In this document: positions 14,896 through 23,462 of the stretch, one piece after another
How the letters are laid out: each line of letters starts with the position of its first letter
Position numbering within the stretch: position 1 is the stretch's first letter
DNA from: Pseudonocardia kunmingensis
GTDB taxonomy: Bacteria; Actinomycetota; Actinomycetes; Mycobacteriales; Pseudonocardiaceae
DNA: 64,000 nucleotides
Direction: 5' to 3'
NCBI RefSeq assembly: GCF_006716445.1
Contig: NZ_VFPA01000007.1
Coordinates: 62,001-126,000 of the forward strand
The notes under the pieces: model-generated
The model's database searches: none
Told to the model about the DNA's origin: nothing
The model's input: only the letters and a program-made list of their open reading frames with translations
Translations under genes and position numbers: made by a program

Positions 14896-16110
14896 CTACG
14901 GGCGGCACCCGTAGTGCTCCTGCGCCACCCGCCGCATCGCAGCGGTGGCGTTCGAGGTCAGCGAACGCGCGCTGAAGTAGACGTCGCCGTCCACGTCGCG
15001 GTGCTCCTCGTTGAAGGTCAGGTGCTCGGTGAGCTCGGCATCGTCCCACGCGGGCGTGGTGCCGGTCTTGTAGGCGGCCTGGCCGATGTAGAGCTCGACG
15101 TCGGTGCCCGACACCAGGTCGGCCCACCACGGCACGAGCGCCGCGTAGTCCGCGGTCGGATGCCCGATCTCCCAGTAGACCTGCGGCACGATGTGGTCGA
15201 CCCACTCCTCCCGGACCCAGGTGGCGCTGTCGGCGTAGGTGGCGTCGTAGGACTGCAGGCCGCTGGTGTCCGATCCGCTCGGGTCGGCCGACCGGTTGCG
15301 CCAGATCCCGAAGGGGCTGATGCCTAACGCGACGTCGCGGTCGAGCGCGTTCAGCCGCTCGGACACGTCCTGCACGAACCGGTTGACGTTGCCCCGGCGC
15401 CAGTCGCCGACGTCGCCGCTGCCGTGCGCGGCGAACGTCTCCTCGTCCGGGATCGGCGCCCCGTCCGCGGGATAGGGGTAGAAGTAGTCGTCGAAGTGCA
15501 CGGCGTCGACGTCGTAGCGCTCGACGGCGTCGAGCACCACGTCGGCCACGAACTCCCGGACCTCCGGCACCCCCGGGTCGTAGTAGAGCTGCCCGCCGTA
15601 GCCGAACACCCAGTCGGGGTGCTGCCGGGCCGGGTGCTCGGGCACGAGCTGCCCCGGGTCGGCCTGCTTGCTCACCCGGAACGGGTTGAACCAGGCGTGG
15701 AACTGCATGCCCCGCTCGTGGGTCTCCTCGACCAGGAACTCGAGCGGGTCGTAGCCCGGGTCCTGCCCCTGGGTGCCGGTGAGCCAGTGCGACCACGGCT
15801 CGTGGGTCGAGGGCCACAGCGCGTCGGCCGTGGGGCGGACCTGGACCATCACGGTGTTCAGCCCCAGCCGCTCCGCGTCGTCGAGCAGCGTGCGGTACTC
15901 CCGTTGCTGCTCCGCCACCGGCAGGCCGGGACGGCTCGGCCAGTCGATGTTCTCCACCGTGGAGATCCACACCGCGCGCACGCCGCCTGCGCTGCACCGG
16001 GGCGCGGTCTCGGCGGCCGGCACGGCGACGGGCGTCCCGCCGCCGCTCCCGAGGACGCCGGTCGCGAACACCACCAGCGCGGCACCCCACCGCAGCAGCT
16101 GAACCCGCAT
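14896..16110 (-). CDS. Secreted GHL10-type glycoside hydrolase (DUF187)
   Basis: A 404-residue secreted protein. A signal peptide covers roughly residues 1-32. The mature part shows the glycosyl hydrolase-like 10 fold: GVRAVWISTVENIDWPSR, then DDAERLGLNTVMVQVRPTAD, FHAWFNPFR, DAVHFDDYFYPYP and VDHIVPQVYWEIG. Such TIM-barrel proteins act on polysaccharides or envelope glycans; the precise substrate is unknown. The Asp pair in VHFDDYF is the likely active-site region. It is followed by the divergent MBL-fold gene and has no partner. Confidence 0.85.
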   Translation of the reverse strand: MRVQLLRWGAALVVFATGVLGSGGGTPVAVPAAETAPRCSAGGVRAVWISTVENIDWPSRPGLPVAEQQREYRTLLDDAERLGLNTVMVQVRPTADALWPSTHEPWSHWLTGTQGQDPGYDPLEFLVEETHERGMQFHAWFNPFRVSKQADPGQLVPEHPARQHPDWVFGYGGQLYYDPGVPEVREFVADVVLDAVERYDVDAVHFDDYFYPYPADGAPIPDEETFAAHGSGDVGDWRRGNVNRFVQDVSERLNALDRDVALGISPFGIWRNRSADPSGSDTSGLQSYDATYADSATWVREEWVDHIVPQVYWEIGHPTADYAALVPWWADLVSGTDVELYIGQAAYKTGTTPAWDDAELTEHLTFNEEHRDVDGDVYFSARSLTSNATAAMRRVAQEHYGCRP

Positions 16111-16245
16111 GATCGCCAGTATCGGGTCTGGGTGGTCGTGCGCACCGCCACCGACGCCCGATAGTGCAGATCTTCAGCCACCTTGACGGGCTCCGCGGGC
16201 TGCGTGACGTTGTGGGGGCACACCGATGCGGCTGGAGGAACTCCT

Positions 16246-17058
16246 GTGTGGAAGATCTGCCGGACCTGCGCCGTCGAGCACGACGCGGACGCCGAGCGCT
16301 GCGCCATCTGCTCCGACGAGCGGCAGTGGGTGCCGGCCGACGGGCAGCAGTGGACCACGGCAGGCGAGCTGGCCGCGGCCGGGCACCGGGTCGAAGTGCG
16401 GGAGGTCGAGCCGGACCTGCACGGCATCACGGTCGAGCCGAAGTTCGGCATCGGGCAGCGCTCGCACCTCGTGCGCACCCCGGCGGGCAACCTGCTCTGG
16501 GACGTCGTCGGCCACGTCGACGAGGACGCCGCCCGCCGGGTGCGCGAGCTGGGCGAGGTGGCCGCGATCGTGGCGAGCCACCCGCACCACTTCGGCGTGC
16601 AGGTCGAGTGGAGCCGGCTGCTCGGCGGCGTCCCGGTGCTCGTCGCCGAGGCCGACATGGCGTGGGTGGCCCGTCCGGACCCGGTGATCCGCCCGTGGAG
16701 CGGCACCCTCGAGCCGCTGCCCGGTGTCACGCTCGCCCAGCTCGGCGGGCACTTCCCGGGGAGCGGGGTCCTGCACTGGGCCGCCGGGGCGGGCGGCCGG
16801 GGCGTCCTGCTCAGCGGCGACACGGTCCCGACGAACCCGGACCGCGCCACCGTGACGTTCATGCGCAGCTACCCGAACCGGATCCCGCTCTCGGCCGCGG
16901 TGGCCGAGCGGATCGCGAAGGCCGTGGAGCAGTTCTCCTTCGACCGGATCTACGACAACTTCGGCAACAGCATCGCCGCCGACGCCCGCGCGGCCGTCCG
17001 CCGCTCCGCCGACCGCTACACCGCGTGGGTGCGGGGCGACTTCGACCACCTCACCTGA
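16246..17058 (+). CDS. MBL-fold metallo-hydrolase with N-terminal zinc knuckle
   Basis: The product is 270 residues. A rubredoxin-like zinc knuckle opens the protein (CRTCAVEH, then CAIC), followed by a metallo-beta-lactamase fold in which the usual THxHxDH motif reads SHPHHFGVQVEW; SGDTVP supplies the later Asp. Such proteins are annotated only as MBL-fold hydrolases, and the altered metal motif makes the activity uncertain. GTG 16246 was preferred over upstream codons because GGAGGA lies eight bases before it and the zinc knuckle begins directly. It overlaps the convergent VOC gene by eight bases. Confidence 0.78.
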   Translation: MWKICRTCAVEHDADAERCAICSDERQWVPADGQQWTTAGELAAAGHRVEVREVEPDLHGITVEPKFGIGQRSHLVRTPAGNLLWDVVGHVDEDAARRVRELGEVAAIVASHPHHFGVQVEWSRLLGGVPVLVAEADMAWVARPDPVIRPWSGTLEPLPGVTLAQLGGHFPGSGVLHWAAGAGGRGVLLSGDTVPTNPDRATVTFMRSYPNRIPLSAAVAERIAKAVEQFSFDRIYDNFGNSIAADARAAVRRSADRYTAWVRGDFDHLT

Positions 17059-17413
17059 GGATCAGCGCGAGCACCGCGCCCGCGGGGTCGCGGATCACCG
17101 CGTAGGCGCCCTGGCCCTCGCCCTTCGGGCCCGCGACCACCTCGCCGCCGCGGGCCCGGACCGCGGCCAGGCTCGCGTCCAGGTCGTCCACGGCGACGTA
17201 GGCCAGCCACTGCGGCGGCAGGTCCGCGTTCTCCCCGCGGGCGTGGCAGACCCCGGCGGCCGGCGTGCCGTCGGGGGCCAGCATCATCCAGTCCTCGCCC
17301 AGCGGCTCCGGCGTCCAGCCGATCACGTCGGCGTAGAAGTCGCGCACCGCGGGCGCGTCGGGCACCGTCAGGTCCAGGTGCACGAACATGCCGGGCTTCC
17401 AGTCCACGCTCAT
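17051..17413 (-). CDS. VOC-family (glyoxalase-like) protein
   Basis: This 120-residue single VOC module shows FVHLDLTVPDAPAVRDFY at the start, WLAYVAVDDLDASLAAV in the middle and AYAVIRDPAGAVLALI at the end. VOC proteins bind a metal and act in glyoxalase, resistance or isomerase reactions. It is the third gene of an ArsR-SRPBCC-VOC operon with four-base overlaps, so expression is likely controlled by the ArsR protein. Confidence 0.85.
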   Translation of the reverse strand: MSVDWKPGMFVHLDLTVPDAPAVRDFYADVIGWTPEPLGEDWMMLAPDGTPAAGVCHARGENADLPPQWLAYVAVDDLDASLAAVRARGGEVVAGPKGEGQGAYAVIRDPAGAVLALILR

Positions 17414-18204
17414 GACGCTCCTCCGGTCCGGAACAGGGTGTCGAGCCAGCGCTGCCAGTCGGCCGTCAGCGCGACGGCGTCGACGGGCTCGCCGTAGACG
17501 TAGTGGTAGGCGCTCACGCCGCAGCCGGCCTCGCCCTCGGCGCCGATGCGGTGCAGCCCGTGCGCCGAGCGGACGCCGAGGAACTCCTCGTTCGCGACGT
17601 CCACCACGCCGGTGACCGCGGCGGGCCCGTCGGGGGCCAGGGTGACCGCGTCGCCGACCGCGGGGTGGCCGGCCAGCCCGAGCGCGCGGTGCAGCACCGG
17701 CCAGATGTCGCGTGCGCTCCCCGCGGTGTAGCTCATGGCCACGGCGTTGCGGACCGGCAGCCCCGCGAAGTGGCGCAGGTAGCTGCGCAGGTTGGCGAAG
17801 AAGAGGGTCCAGCCGGTGTCGAAGCTGTCGTACTCGTCGTCCCAGTCGGCACCGTCGAGGAAGCCGCTCTGCACGAACCTCAGGACCGTGCCGCCGCCGT
17901 CCCGGCCCTCGACGAGGAACTCGTAGGCGTACTGCGGCCGCCCGTCGTCGGGCCGGTCGGAGGCGTGGTCAGGAGGTCGGTCGAAGGCGCCGTAGGCGAA
18001 CCGGCGCCCCGGCTCCCACGCGGTGACCCGGCCGCGCGTGGTGAACCCGCCGCCGTAGTCCTGCTCCACGGTGCCGCCCTCCCGGGGCTGCACGTCGTGC
18101 GGCACGAACCACGCCGCGATCCCCGGGCCGGTGGCGATGGCATCCCACACCTGCTCCGGTGGTGCGTCCAGCTCGATGCGCTTCTCCAGACGCCGGTCGC
18201 TCAT
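17410..18204 (-). CDS. SRPBCC (AHSA1-like) protein
   Basis: The 264-residue protein begins MSDRRLEKRIELDAPPEQVW, the start of an AHSA1/START-type hydrophobic-pocket fold, continues with GGGFTTRGRVTAWEPGRRF and FLVEGRDGGGTVLRFVQSGF, and has a second START-like half after residue 160. SRPBCC proteins bind hydrophobic ligands and often pair with ArsR regulators. ATG 18204 overlaps the regulator stop by four bases, and its own stop overlaps the VOC start. Confidence 0.85.
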   Translation of the reverse strand: MSDRRLEKRIELDAPPEQVWDAIATGPGIAAWFVPHDVQPREGGTVEQDYGGGFTTRGRVTAWEPGRRFAYGAFDRPPDHASDRPDDGRPQYAYEFLVEGRDGGGTVLRFVQSGFLDGADWDDEYDSFDTGWTLFFANLRSYLRHFAGLPVRNAVAMSYTAGSARDIWPVLHRALGLAGHPAVGDAVTLAPDGPAAVTGVVDVANEEFLGVRSAHGLHRIGAEGEAGCGVSAYHYVYGEPVDAVALTADWQRWLDTLFRTGGAS

Positions 18205-18791
18205 GTGCCCGCACTCCTTGGCCCGGGGTGGATCGCGACGACCACGCGGTACCGGCGTCCGCCCTCGGCGCCCTCGTCGTGGTACTTGCCCACCAGCGCG
18301 GTGACGGCCTGGGCGAGCTCGTCGGCGAACGCGGCCCGGTCGGACGCCGACGCGAAGCGCACCTCGCCGTCGGCGGCGAACGTCGCCAGCCGCTTGCCCG
18401 CCGACGTCGCACCGGCGAGCAGCTCCCCCACCTCCCGCACGGTGCGCGCCGCGACGGCGATCAGCCAGCGGGCCGAGAGCCGGTCCGGCGCCCGGCCGGG
18501 GTCGGGCGCGACGGCACCGAGAGCCGCGGGCGAGATCACGTAGCTCGCGGCCGTGGCCCGCATGACGCGCTCGGTCATGTTGCCCTTGCGGCGCTCGGCC
18601 ACCAGCTCGATCAGCCCGTGCTGTTCGAGCGTCCGCAGGTGGTAGTTGATCTTCTGCCGGGCGAGCCCGACCTTCGGCGCGAGGCTGCTCGCCGACCCCG
18701 GTTCGGCCAGCTCGGCCAGCAACCGCGCCCGGACCGGGTCGAGCGAGACGCCGGCGGCGGCCGGGTCGGCGATGACGCTGAGCTCCTGCAC
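18201..18791 (-). CDS. ArsR-family winged-helix regulator
   Basis: About 196 residues. The winged helix at the N-terminus reads LDPVRARLLAELAEPGSASS, then LGLARQKINYHLRTLEQHGLI and LVAERRKGNM (with minor variation), followed by a longer C-terminal part likely for ligand binding or dimerisation. The start GTG 18791 gives the expected N-terminus; further upstream the frame runs through promoter sequence. A TTGACA element and a GACAA/TTGTC palindrome lie 18-36 bases upstream, consistent with autoregulation of the three-gene operon. Confidence 0.8.
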   Translation of the reverse strand: MQELSVIADPAAAGVSLDPVRARLLAELAEPGSASSLAPKVGLARQKINYHLRTLEQHGLIELVAERRKGNMTERVMRATAASYVISPAALGAVAPDPGRAPDRLSARWLIAVAARTVREVGELLAGATSAGKRLATFAADGEVRFASASDRAAFADELAQAVTALVGKYHDEGAEGGRRYRVVVAIHPGPRSAGT

Positions 18792-18808
18792 AGGGAGACC
18801 GTCCCACC

Positions 18809-18826
18809 GACAAGAAAAGTTGTCAA
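18809..18826 (-). promoter_or_regulatory. ArsR operon promoter/operator
   Basis: On the minus strand TTGACA (18821-18826) is a consensus -35. It overlaps the palindrome GACAA-N6-TTGTC at 18809-18824. The expected -10 position is poor (GACGGT). Overlap of a palindrome with the -35 suggests repression by the ArsR product. Confidence 0.45.
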
Positions 18827-18864
18827 GGCTGTTCGTGCACGTCAGCTGCGGGTAGCAGGTCGGG

Positions 18865-19074
18865 ATGGCAGAGCGGTTCCGCAAGGGCGACCACGTCACC
18901 TGGTCCTCGCACGGCGCCCCCGCCGAGGGCACGGTCGAGGAGGAGATCACCTCCGACACCGAGGCGGCCGGCCGCACCGTCCGCGCGAGCGAGGACGAAC
19001 CGCAGTACCGGGTGCGCAGCGAGAAGAGCGGCGGCGAGGCCGTGCACAAGCCCTCGGCGCTGAAGAAGAAGTGA
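18865..19074 (+). CDS. DUF2945 (TUDOR-like) small protein
   Basis: A 69-residue protein, MAERFRKGDHVTWSSHGAPA followed by GTVEEEITSDTEAAGRTVRA and ending in lysines. This is the DUF2945 family, which is thought to adopt a small beta-barrel. Its stop overlaps the start of a broken DUF3140 gene (GTGA), the usual neighbour of DUF2945. The function is unknown. Confidence 0.8.
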   Translation: MAERFRKGDHVTWSSHGAPAEGTVEEEITSDTEAAGRTVRASEDEPQYRVRSEKSGGEAVHKPSALKKK

Positions 19075-19166
19075 CCGACGACGACGCCCGCACCCGCGGC
19101 GAGTTCGCCGAGGCGGTCCCCGTGAGCGGCACGGAGCTCGAGCGCTGGCTCGGGAGCGAGGAGTCA
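19071..19166 (+). pseudogene. DUF3140 gene remnant
   Basis: The frame starts at GTG 19071, overlapping the DUF2945 stop, and reads TDDDARTRGEFAEAVPVSG then TELERWLGSEES. This matches the start of DUF3140 proteins (REF...VNMS..ELE.WL.T.ES). After residue 32 the similarity stops: the expected VGQK, GHESGR and DDY-HM-KV-GY segments are absent, and the open frame continues only as antisense to the nucleoside hydrolase. The gene therefore appears cut off by a deletion. It is not impossible that a short product is still made. Confidence 0.55.
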
Positions 19167-19208
19167 CCGGCCGGGTTCTTACCGCCCGAACCTAGTGTCC
19201 CCCGCCGG

Positions 19209-20165
19209 TCACCCCGGCTCCCCGATCCGCTCGAGCGCGTCCACCAGCAGGTCCCAGAACCGGTCCCGGTCGAGACCGACCCCCACCTGGGTGGTGCAGC
19301 GGGGCGGCGCGGGCGCGCGCAGGTCGGCGACGGTCATTCCGCGGGTCAGCGCCCCGGACAGCTCGACGTCCAGCGGCGCGTAGCGCGTGGTCACGACCGT
19401 CCGGTCGATCACCCGGGCCACGGCGCACGCGTCGTGCACCGGCGGGTGCGCGAAACCCTGGTCGCGCCGGTAGGCCTCGCCGAAGAACTCCAGCAGCCCG
19501 ACCACGAACGCCGCCGGCCCGGTGCCGACCGCGGCGATGCGCGCGACGACGTCCGGCGTGGCGAGGGCCTGGTGGGTGACGTCCAGCCCGACCATCGTCA
19601 GCGGCCAGCGCTCGTTCACGACGATGTGCGCGGCCTCGGGGTCGATGAGGATGTTGAACTCCGCGGCGGGCGTCCAGTTGCCACCGCTGCAGGCCCCGCC
19701 CATCAGCACGACCTCACGCACCCGCTGGGCGATCCGCGGCTCCTTGCGCACCGCCAGCGCGATGTTGGTCAGGCCGGCCGTCGGCACCAGCGTCACCGTG
19801 CCCGGTTCCTCGCGCATGATCGTGTCGATGATGACGTCGACCGCGTGGCGCGGGTCCAGCGCGAGCGTCGGCTCCGGCATTCGCGGGCCGTCCAGCCCGG
19901 ACTCGCCGTGCACGCTCGCCGCTGTCTCGATCCCGCGGACCAGCGGTCGCGGGCAGCCCGCCGCGAACGGCAGCCCGCTGATGCCACCGATCCGGGCAAC
20001 GACGAGGGCGTTGCGCGTCACCTTGTCCAGCGTCTGGTTGCCCACCACGGTGGTGACGGCGAGCAGCTCGATCTCCGGGCTGCCGTGCGCGAGCAGCAGC
20101 GCGATCGCGTCGTCGTGCCCGGGGTCGCAGTCCAGAATGATCTTCTTCGGCGGCACCCGCCCCAC
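19209..20165 (-). CDS. Inosine-uridine preferring nucleoside hydrolase family
   Basis: An IunH-family N-ribohydrolase of about 318 residues. The calcium-binding motif DCDPGHDDAIALL is near the N-terminus, followed by NQTLDKVTRNALVV and, at the end, the active-site region HPPVHDACAVARV. It would cleave purine or pyrimidine nucleosides to ribose and base. Two GTG codons, 20165 and 20156, are possible starts; neither has a clear ribosome site. It converges with the DUF3140 remnant and probably borders the deletion that removed that gene. Confidence 0.87.
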   Translation of the reverse strand: MGRVPPKKIILDCDPGHDDAIALLLAHGSPEIELLAVTTVVGNQTLDKVTRNALVVARIGGISGLPFAAGCPRPLVRGIETAASVHGESGLDGPRMPEPTLALDPRHAVDVIIDTIMREEPGTVTLVPTAGLTNIALAVRKEPRIAQRVREVVLMGGACSGGNWTPAAEFNILIDPEAAHIVVNERWPLTMVGLDVTHQALATPDVVARIAAVGTGPAAFVVGLLEFFGEAYRRDQGFAHPPVHDACAVARVIDRTVVTTRYAPLDVELSGALTRGMTVADLRAPAPPRCTTQVGVGLDRDRFWDLLVDALERIGEPG

Positions 20166-20209
20166 CCTGTCACCCCGCGCGAGGGCCCGCGACCGGGCAG
20201 ACTGGCTCG

Positions 20210-20893
20210 ATGGAGCAGCGGACCCCGGCGCCGGCGGAGATCGCGCGGCAGCGGCCGCCGGACGACCCGCGCCTCGACCTCGTGGCCGGGTCCGTCGAGC
20301 TGCAGTGCGGCCGGGTCCGGTACGTGCACCCGCGCGACGCGGCGGCGCTGCTCGACGAGGAGGACGTGGCGGCCGACCAGGCCTACCCGCCGTACTGGGC
20401 CGAGGTGTGGCCCAGCGGGGTCGAGCTCGCGCACGCCGTGTCCGGGCAGGACTGGCGCGGCGTTCCCGTGCTGGAGCTGGGCTGCGGGCTGGCGCTGCCG
20501 TCCGTCGCGGCCGCGCTCGCCGGGGCGCGGGTGCTGGCCACCGACCGCTCGGCCGACGCGCTCGCATTCGCCGCCGTGAACGCCGAGCAGAACGACGTCC
20601 GTGTCGAGACGGCCGTCTGCTCGTGGGACGACGCCGATGCGCTGGTCACCCGCGGCCCGTTCCGGCTCGTGCTCGCCGCCGACGTGCTCTACGGCCAGCG
20701 CAACGTCGACGAGCTGACCGCGCTGCTCCCCCGGCTCGTCACCGCCGACGGCGTCGTGTGGATCACCGACCCGCAGCGGCCGCTGACCGGGGACTTCCTC
20801 GCCGCGGCCCGGGCCCGCTGGCGCTCGGTCGAGACCACCCCCACGCGGGTGCCGGAGGTGCACCTGCACCGGCTGGCCGGTCCACCCGGGTGA
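20210..20893 (+). CDS. METTL21/Nnt1-like class I methyltransferase
   Basis: The 227-residue protein carries the PYWAEVWPSG segment before SAM motif I VLELGCGLALPSVAAA, then VLATDRSADAL and VLAADVLYG. These features are characteristic of the METTL21/nicotinamide-N-methyltransferase-like group, several of which methylate protein lysines. The substrate is unknown here. A GC-rich hairpin follows the stop. Confidence 0.8.
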   Translation: MEQRTPAPAEIARQRPPDDPRLDLVAGSVELQCGRVRYVHPRDAAALLDEEDVAADQAYPPYWAEVWPSGVELAHAVSGQDWRGVPVLELGCGLALPSVAAALAGARVLATDRSADALAFAAVNAEQNDVRVETAVCSWDDADALVTRGPFRLVLAADVLYGQRNVDELTALLPRLVTADGVVWITDPQRPLTGDFLAAARARWRSVETTPTRVPEVHLHRLAGPPG

Positions 20894-20895
20894 CC

Positions 20896-20913
20896 GGGTC
20901 GCGCGCGCGACCC
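20896..20913 (+). terminator. Short perfect hairpin after methyltransferase
   Basis: GGGTCGCGCGCGCGACCC is self-complementary and begins two bases after the gene's stop codon. It has no T tract. It may act as a terminator or only slow polymerase. Confidence 0.3.
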
Positions 20914-20944
20914 CGATCGGTGGGGCGGGCGTTACCGTCGCCTG

Positions 20945-22156
20945 ATGGACGACGTGCTGGCCGAGCAGCTGGGCGCCACCTACCGCGATCTGCACGCCCA
21001 CCCGGAGCTGTCGGGGGCGGAGACCCGCACCGCGGCGATCGCCTCCTCCTGGCTGGACGAGCGCGGGTACGAGGTCCTCGACGGGATCGGCGGCACCGGG
21101 GTCGTCGGGCTGCTGCGCACGGGGCCGGGACCGGTGGTCATGCTGCGTGCCGACATGGACGCGCTGCCGGTCACCGAGGCGACCGGGCTGCCCTACGCCA
21201 GCGTCGTGGACGAGGTGATGCACGCCTGCGGCCACGACGTCCACGTCACCTGTCTCCTCGGAGCCGCCGACGCGCTCGCGGCGGCCCGCGACGACTGGGA
21301 CGGCACGGCCGTCGTCGTCTTCCAGCCGGCCGAGGAGACCGTGGCCGGGGCGCAGGCGATGATCGACGACGGTCTCTTCGAGCGGGTCCCGCGCCCCGCG
21401 GTCGTGCTGGGGCAGCACGTGGCCCCGATCCCGGCCGGGGTGATCGGGTTGCGCGGCGGGCCGACGTTCGCGGCCGCGGACACGTTGCGCGTCACGATGT
21501 TCGGATCGGGGGGACACGGCTCGCGACCGGAGACGACCGTCGATCCGGTGCTCATGGCCGCGAGCACCGTGCAGCGCTGGCAGGGGATCGTCTCGCGGGA
21601 GGTGGGCGGGACCGAGACGGCGGTGCTGACGGTGGGGGCGTTGCACGCGGGCAGCAAGGCCAACATCGTGCCCGACCGCGCCGAGATGCTGCTCAGCGTG
21701 CGCACCTTCGACGGGGCGGTCCGGGAACGGGTGCTCGCCGCCATCGAGCGGATCGCGCGGGCCGAGGCGCAGGCCTCCGGCGCGCCGGAGCCACCGCTGA
21801 TCGAGACGCTGGAGGTGGCACCGGCTGTCGTGAACGACCCGGCAGCGGTCACGCGGACGCTGCCGTCGCTCGAGCGGGTCGTCGGGCCCGGGCGGGTGCT
21901 CGACCCCGGGCCGATCACGGGCAGCGAGGACGTCGGTCTCCTCGCGGCCGCCGCCGAGGCCCCCCTCGTGTTCTGGTTGCTCGGTGGCGCGGACCCGGCG
22001 CTGTTCGCCGGCGCGGCCACGGTCGAGGAGATCGTCCACGTCGTGGCCGGGCTGCCGTCCAACCACTCGCCGCACTACGCGCCCGTGCCGGAGCCCACCC
22101 TCCGGATCGGCGCCGCCGCGCTCACCGCCGCGGCACGGCAGTGGCTCGCCGGCTGA
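20945..22156 (+). CDS. M20-family amidohydrolase
   Basis: A 403-residue M20D-type zinc peptidase/amidohydrolase. Metal and catalytic motifs are visible: LRADMDALPV, MHACGHDVHVTCLLG, FQPAEETVAGA and a C-terminal SNHSPHYAPVPEPTL. Relatives remove acyl groups from amino acids (aminoacylase, hippurate hydrolase). Hippurate cleavage would yield benzoate, but that link to the box genes is speculation. ATG 20945 matches the family start; the flippase gene converges eight bases after the stop. Confidence 0.87.
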   Translation: MDDVLAEQLGATYRDLHAHPELSGAETRTAAIASSWLDERGYEVLDGIGGTGVVGLLRTGPGPVVMLRADMDALPVTEATGLPYASVVDEVMHACGHDVHVTCLLGAADALAAARDDWDGTAVVVFQPAEETVAGAQAMIDDGLFERVPRPAVVLGQHVAPIPAGVIGLRGGPTFAAADTLRVTMFGSGGHGSRPETTVDPVLMAASTVQRWQGIVSREVGGTETAVLTVGALHAGSKANIVPDRAEMLLSVRTFDGAVRERVLAAIERIARAEAQASGAPEPPLIETLEVAPAVVNDPAAVTRTLPSLERVVGPGRVLDPGPITGSEDVGLLAAAAEAPLVFWLLGGADPALFAGAATVEEIVHVVAGLPSNHSPHYAPVPEPTLRIGAAALTAAARQWLAG

Positions 22157-22163
22157 CCCGACC

Positions 22164-23462
22164 TCAGCGGGCGTCGCGCCGGGCCGCCACCCACCGCTGC
22201 GCCAGGATCGCCACCGCCATCACCGACTGCCCCACGACCAGCGCCACGCCCACGCCCGTGAGCCCGAGCACCGGCATCAGCACGAGTGCCGGGGGGATGA
22301 CCAGCAGGGCGAGCACCGCGGGCACGCCGAGCAGCACGCTGCGCTGCTGGCGCACGCGCGCGGCGAAGAGCGTCTCGGTCACCACGATGTTCGGCACGGC
22401 GGACAGGGCCGCGAGCGCGAGCAGGGTGGTGCCCGTGGCCACGTAGTGGGGCCCGAAGATCGACAGGATCAGCCCGGCCCCCGGGACGATCACGAGCACG
22501 GCCGGCAGCACCAGGGCGAGCGACTTCGTGGTCATGCTGCGGCGCGCGGCGGCCAGCCCCGCCGGGTCGGCCGCCACGTGCGCCACCATCGACTGGCCCA
22601 TCCCGTGCGAGACCAGGTAGAGCCCGTAGGCGATCGCCCACGCGATGCCGAACGTCGCGGCCTGCTCGGCGCCGAGCGTCACCAGGACCAGCAGCGGCAG
22701 GCCGAACTCGACCGCGAGCGTGAACAGCCCGCCCGTCCAGTCGGCCGAGACGAACCGCGCGACGGTGCGGGGCCGCACCGGCGAGGGCGCGGCGGTGCCG
22801 CTGCTCCCGCTCGGCAGGACGCGCAGCAGGAACACCGTGATCCACACGATGGTCAGCGCGGTGGCCACCACCCACGACACCGCGATCACCGTGGAGAACG
22901 CGACCAGCGCCCCCAGCGCGAGCAACGCGATCTTCAGCAGGGAGAAGACCAGGTTCTCGACGGGCACGAGCGTGGCCCGCTTGACCGCGGTGAGGGCGTA
23001 GTCCTGCATCACGAACACCGTCCACGCCGGCGTGGCCAGCGCGAAGAAGACGATCAACGGGCCGGCCCCGACCGCGTGCTGCAGTTCCGGCGCCCACCAC
23101 CCGGCACCGAGCGCGAAGACGGCGCCCGCCACCGCGGCAGCGACCCCCGCGACCGCGTAGCAGGACAGCACCAGGCGACGCGCCGACGCTCCCGCCACCG
23201 CGACGAAGCGCAGCAGCGCGTTGCCGAGGTTCAGCTGCGCGGCCACCGCGAGCAGCGTCATCGTCGAGATCAGCGTGTTGTTGACGCCGACGACCTCGGG
23301 GGCGAACAGCCGGGCGGCCACCACCCAGTAGAGCAGCCCGATGACCGAGGTGAGCCCTGAGCTGAGCACGAGCGCCAGGCCGTCCCGGTGCTGCGGGTCC
23401 CGCCACCCGGACACCGCGTTCCGCAGTCCCTGCGGAACGCGCGAGCCCGGCGCGTCAGGCAT
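22164..23462 (-). CDS. Polysaccharide flippase-like membrane protein (MOP superfamily)
   Basis: The 432-residue protein has about 12-14 hydrophobic helices in the Wzx/MATE (MOP) layout. It begins with LALVLSSGLTSVIGLLYWVV and AARLFAPEVVGVNNTLIS, typical of lipid-linked polysaccharide exporters. It would flip a lipid-linked glycan across the membrane. No glycosyltransferase lies nearby. Its start overlaps the end of the upstream GMC oxidoreductase gene by eight bases, so the two are coupled, an odd pairing. Confidence 0.78.
   Translation of the reverse strand: MPDAPGSRVPQGLRNAVSGWRDPQHRDGLALVLSSGLTSVIGLLYWVVAARLFAPEVVGVNNTLISTMTLLAVAAQLNLGNALLRFVAVAGASARRLVLSCYAVAGVAAAVAGAVFALGAGWWAPELQHAVGAGPLIVFFALATPAWTVFVMQDYALTAVKRATLVPVENLVFSLLKIALLALGALVAFSTVIAVSWVVATALTIVWITVFLLRVLPSGSSGTAAPSPVRPRTVARFVSADWTGGLFTLAVEFGLPLLVLVTLGAEQAATFGIAWAIAYGLYLVSHGMGQSMVAHVAADPAGLAAARRSMTTKSLALVLPAVLVIVPGAGLILSIFGPHYVATGTTLLALAALSAVPNIVVTETLFAARVRQQRSVLLGVPAVLALLVIPPALVLMPVLGLTGVGVALVVGQSVMAVAILAQRWVAARRDAR

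Noticed and set aside
16111..16245. Riboswitch before the MBL-fold gene
   Set aside because: The leader has some GC-rich pairing but none of the conserved cores (TPP, cobalamin, SAM, ykoK) could be recognised.
19167..20579. Continuation of the DUF3140 frame as a long protein
   Set aside because: After residue 32 the residues are the antisense of the nucleoside hydrolase gene and show no similarity to DUF3140.
20945..22156. M20 enzyme as a hippurate hydrolase feeding the box pathway
   Set aside because: The family has many substrates, and the gene is 13 kb away with no shared regulation visible.
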